This document shows, one piece after another, positions 5,927 to 6,853 of a stretch of DNA of 6,853 bases. A program made the position numbers and the translations under genes. The stretch spans positions 1-6,853 of the forward strand of contig JBBRLA010000472.1 of assembly GCA_038231615.1 (NCBI GenBank), given 5' to 3'. Under the pieces are notes generated by a model. The model saw nothing but the letters and a program-made list of their open reading frames with translations. It was not told where the DNA came from and did not search any database. How positions within the stretch are numbered: the first letter of the stretch is position 1; every line of letters starts with the position of its first letter. Origin of the DNA: JBBRLA01 sp038231615 (GTDB taxonomy: Bacteria; Myxococcota_A; Polyangia; Palsa-1104; JAEUJZ01).

Positions 5927-6853
5927 TTGGCTGCGGTCTGAGCGGTCTGCCCAGGGGCGCCTTGACCGAGTGCCAGGCGGCCTCGTAAAGGGGCAGCGCG
6001 GGGCCGACGTCGCGGATCATGTCGAAGCGCCCTTGCTCCTTGACCGCGTCCAGGGTGCCCCAGAGCCAGCGGGCCTCCGGCTGGAGCAGCCGCTGCGCCC
6101 CCAGGTTGGGGGTGGCGAACATCTGGGTGTTGGTGATCTCCGACGCCACATGGGGATCGAGCAGGTGGTTCAGGAAGGCGAAGGCCAGGTCCGGGTTCTT
6201 GGCGGTCTGGGGCACGCAGGCGTAGTCCACGTAGAGCAGGGTCCCCTCCCGGGGCACTACGAAGCGCACCTCGGGGTTCTTGCGCGCGGCAGAAAGGACG
6301 TCCCCCGACCAGGCCAGGGCCAGCGTCGTCGTCCCCTGGCTGAGCAGTGGACCGGCGTCGTCGTAATAACCGAGCAGCCGGTGGCGCTGGGAGAGCAGGA
6401 GATCTCGGGCCCGGGTCAGGTCGGTGGCCTGCCGGGTGTTCGGGGACAGCCCCAGGTAGCGGAGGGCCATGCCCAGGGTGGCCCGCATGTCGTCGATCAT
6501 TGCCACCTTGGGCCCCTGGTCGCCGAAAAGCGCGTCCAGGCTGTCCGGGGCGCGGGCGCCGCCACGACTCCCTAGAAGGCCGATCCCGGTCATCGACCAG
6601 GTGTAGGGGATGCAGTGGCGCAGGCTGGGGTCTACGGGGGGGTTCTTGAAGCGGTCGGGCACTTGGATGAGGTTGGGGATGCGGTCGCGCTCCATCGGGC
6701 GCAGGCGGTCGTCGTGGATGAGGTGCTCGACGGCGTAGCTGGAGGGGAAGACGACGTCGTAGGCGCGAATGACGGTTTTATTGAGGTCGCTGGCCAGGCG
6801 GGTGCGAATTTTTTCCTTTTGGGCCCAGGCTTCCTGGGCGAAGGGGGTGTCGA
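5895..6853 (-). CDS. PotD/PotF-like polyamine ABC-transporter substrate-binding protein (5' end outside window)
   Basis: The visible 318 residues are the main and C-terminal part of a periplasmic solute-binding protein of the spermidine/putrescine type, which captures polyamines for an ABC importer. Family landmarks in order are YDVVFPSSY (31-39), PYTWSMTGIG (82-91, the conserved aromatic/Gly turn), WSGD (181-184), YVDYACVP (207-214, the position of the usual substrate-contacting Trp/Asp segment), FLNHLLDP (226-233) and ATPN (246-249). The signal peptide and first domain lie beyond the right edge, so export cannot be seen directly; the ATG at 6695 is internal. The last residues, after about 309, are not typical: the frame runs into a REP-like repeat that gives the ending RRSGD and the stop. 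Permease and ATPase genes are not in the window. Ligand specificity is inferred only from family. Confidence 0.9.
   Translation of the reverse strand, partial: DTPFAQEAWAQKEKIRTRLASDLNKTVIRAYDVVFPSSYAVEHLIHDDRLRPMERDRIPNLIQVPDRFKNPPVDPSLRHCIPYTWSMTGIGLLGSRGGARAPDSLDALFGDQGPKVAMIDDMRATLGMALRYLGLSPNTRQATDLTRARDLLLSQRHRLLGYYDDAGPLLSQGTTTLALAWSGDVLSAARKNPEVRFVVPREGTLLYVDYACVPQTAKNPDLAFAFLNHLLDPHVASEITNTQMFATPNLGAQRLLQPEARWLWGTLDAVKEQGRFDMIRDVGPALPLYEAAWHSVKAPLGRPLRPQPRIDGVRRSGD

Noticed and set aside
6795..6825. A-rich run in the polyamine-binding-like gene as a frameshift site
   Set aside because: The frame stays open on both sides and the following YDVV motif is in phase; the other frames give no better protein.

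Overview
The window is GC-rich and carries five genes: two cut off by its ends, two overlapping genes and one orphan. The best guess is a myxobacterium or a related high-GC delta-proteobacterial lineage. This rests on a membrane-anchored Hanks-type kinase with an Ala/Pro-rich linker and a C-terminal TPR-like domain, on high GC in all genes, and on a lipoprotein esterase. It is an inference from gene style, not from a marker gene.

Layout, left to right. (1) Positions 2-1333, plus strand: the C-terminal two thirds of a Ser/Thr kinase-like membrane protein. Both visible catalytic aspartate positions (the Asp of HRD and the Asp of DFG) read as histidine, and the activation segment is unusually long, so it looks like a pseudokinase. 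(2) Positions 1334-1684: about 350 bases with no convincing gene, containing a short 21-bp tandem duplication. (3) Positions 1685-4452, minus strand: a two-gene operon whose reading frames overlap by 4 bases (ATGA). It makes a lipoprotein of the pectin-acetylesterase/Notum family, then an AMP-forming acyl-CoA synthetase. An outer hydrolase that frees a carboxylic acid, paired with a cytoplasmic enzyme that activates acids to CoA thioesters, is a reasonable but unproven link. (4) Positions 4453-4594: a divergent promoter region. (5) Positions 4595-5815, plus strand: a 406-residue protein resembling the N-terminal accessory region of bacterial SNF2-type helicases, with no helicase motor. It carries two unrelated in-frame tandem repeats: four identical copies of a 30-bp unit and two copies of a 39-bp unit. 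(6) Positions 5816-5926: a convergent junction with two REP-like hairpin repeats. (7) Positions 5895-6853, minus strand: the C-terminal part of a PotD/PotF-like polyamine-binding protein, whose stop codon lies inside the second REP-like element.

Apart from the esterase-synthetase pair, the genes show no common pathway. The most noteworthy points are the double Asp-to-His kinase, the motor-less SNF2-like protein with recent repeat expansions, and the repeat element supplying a stop codon.
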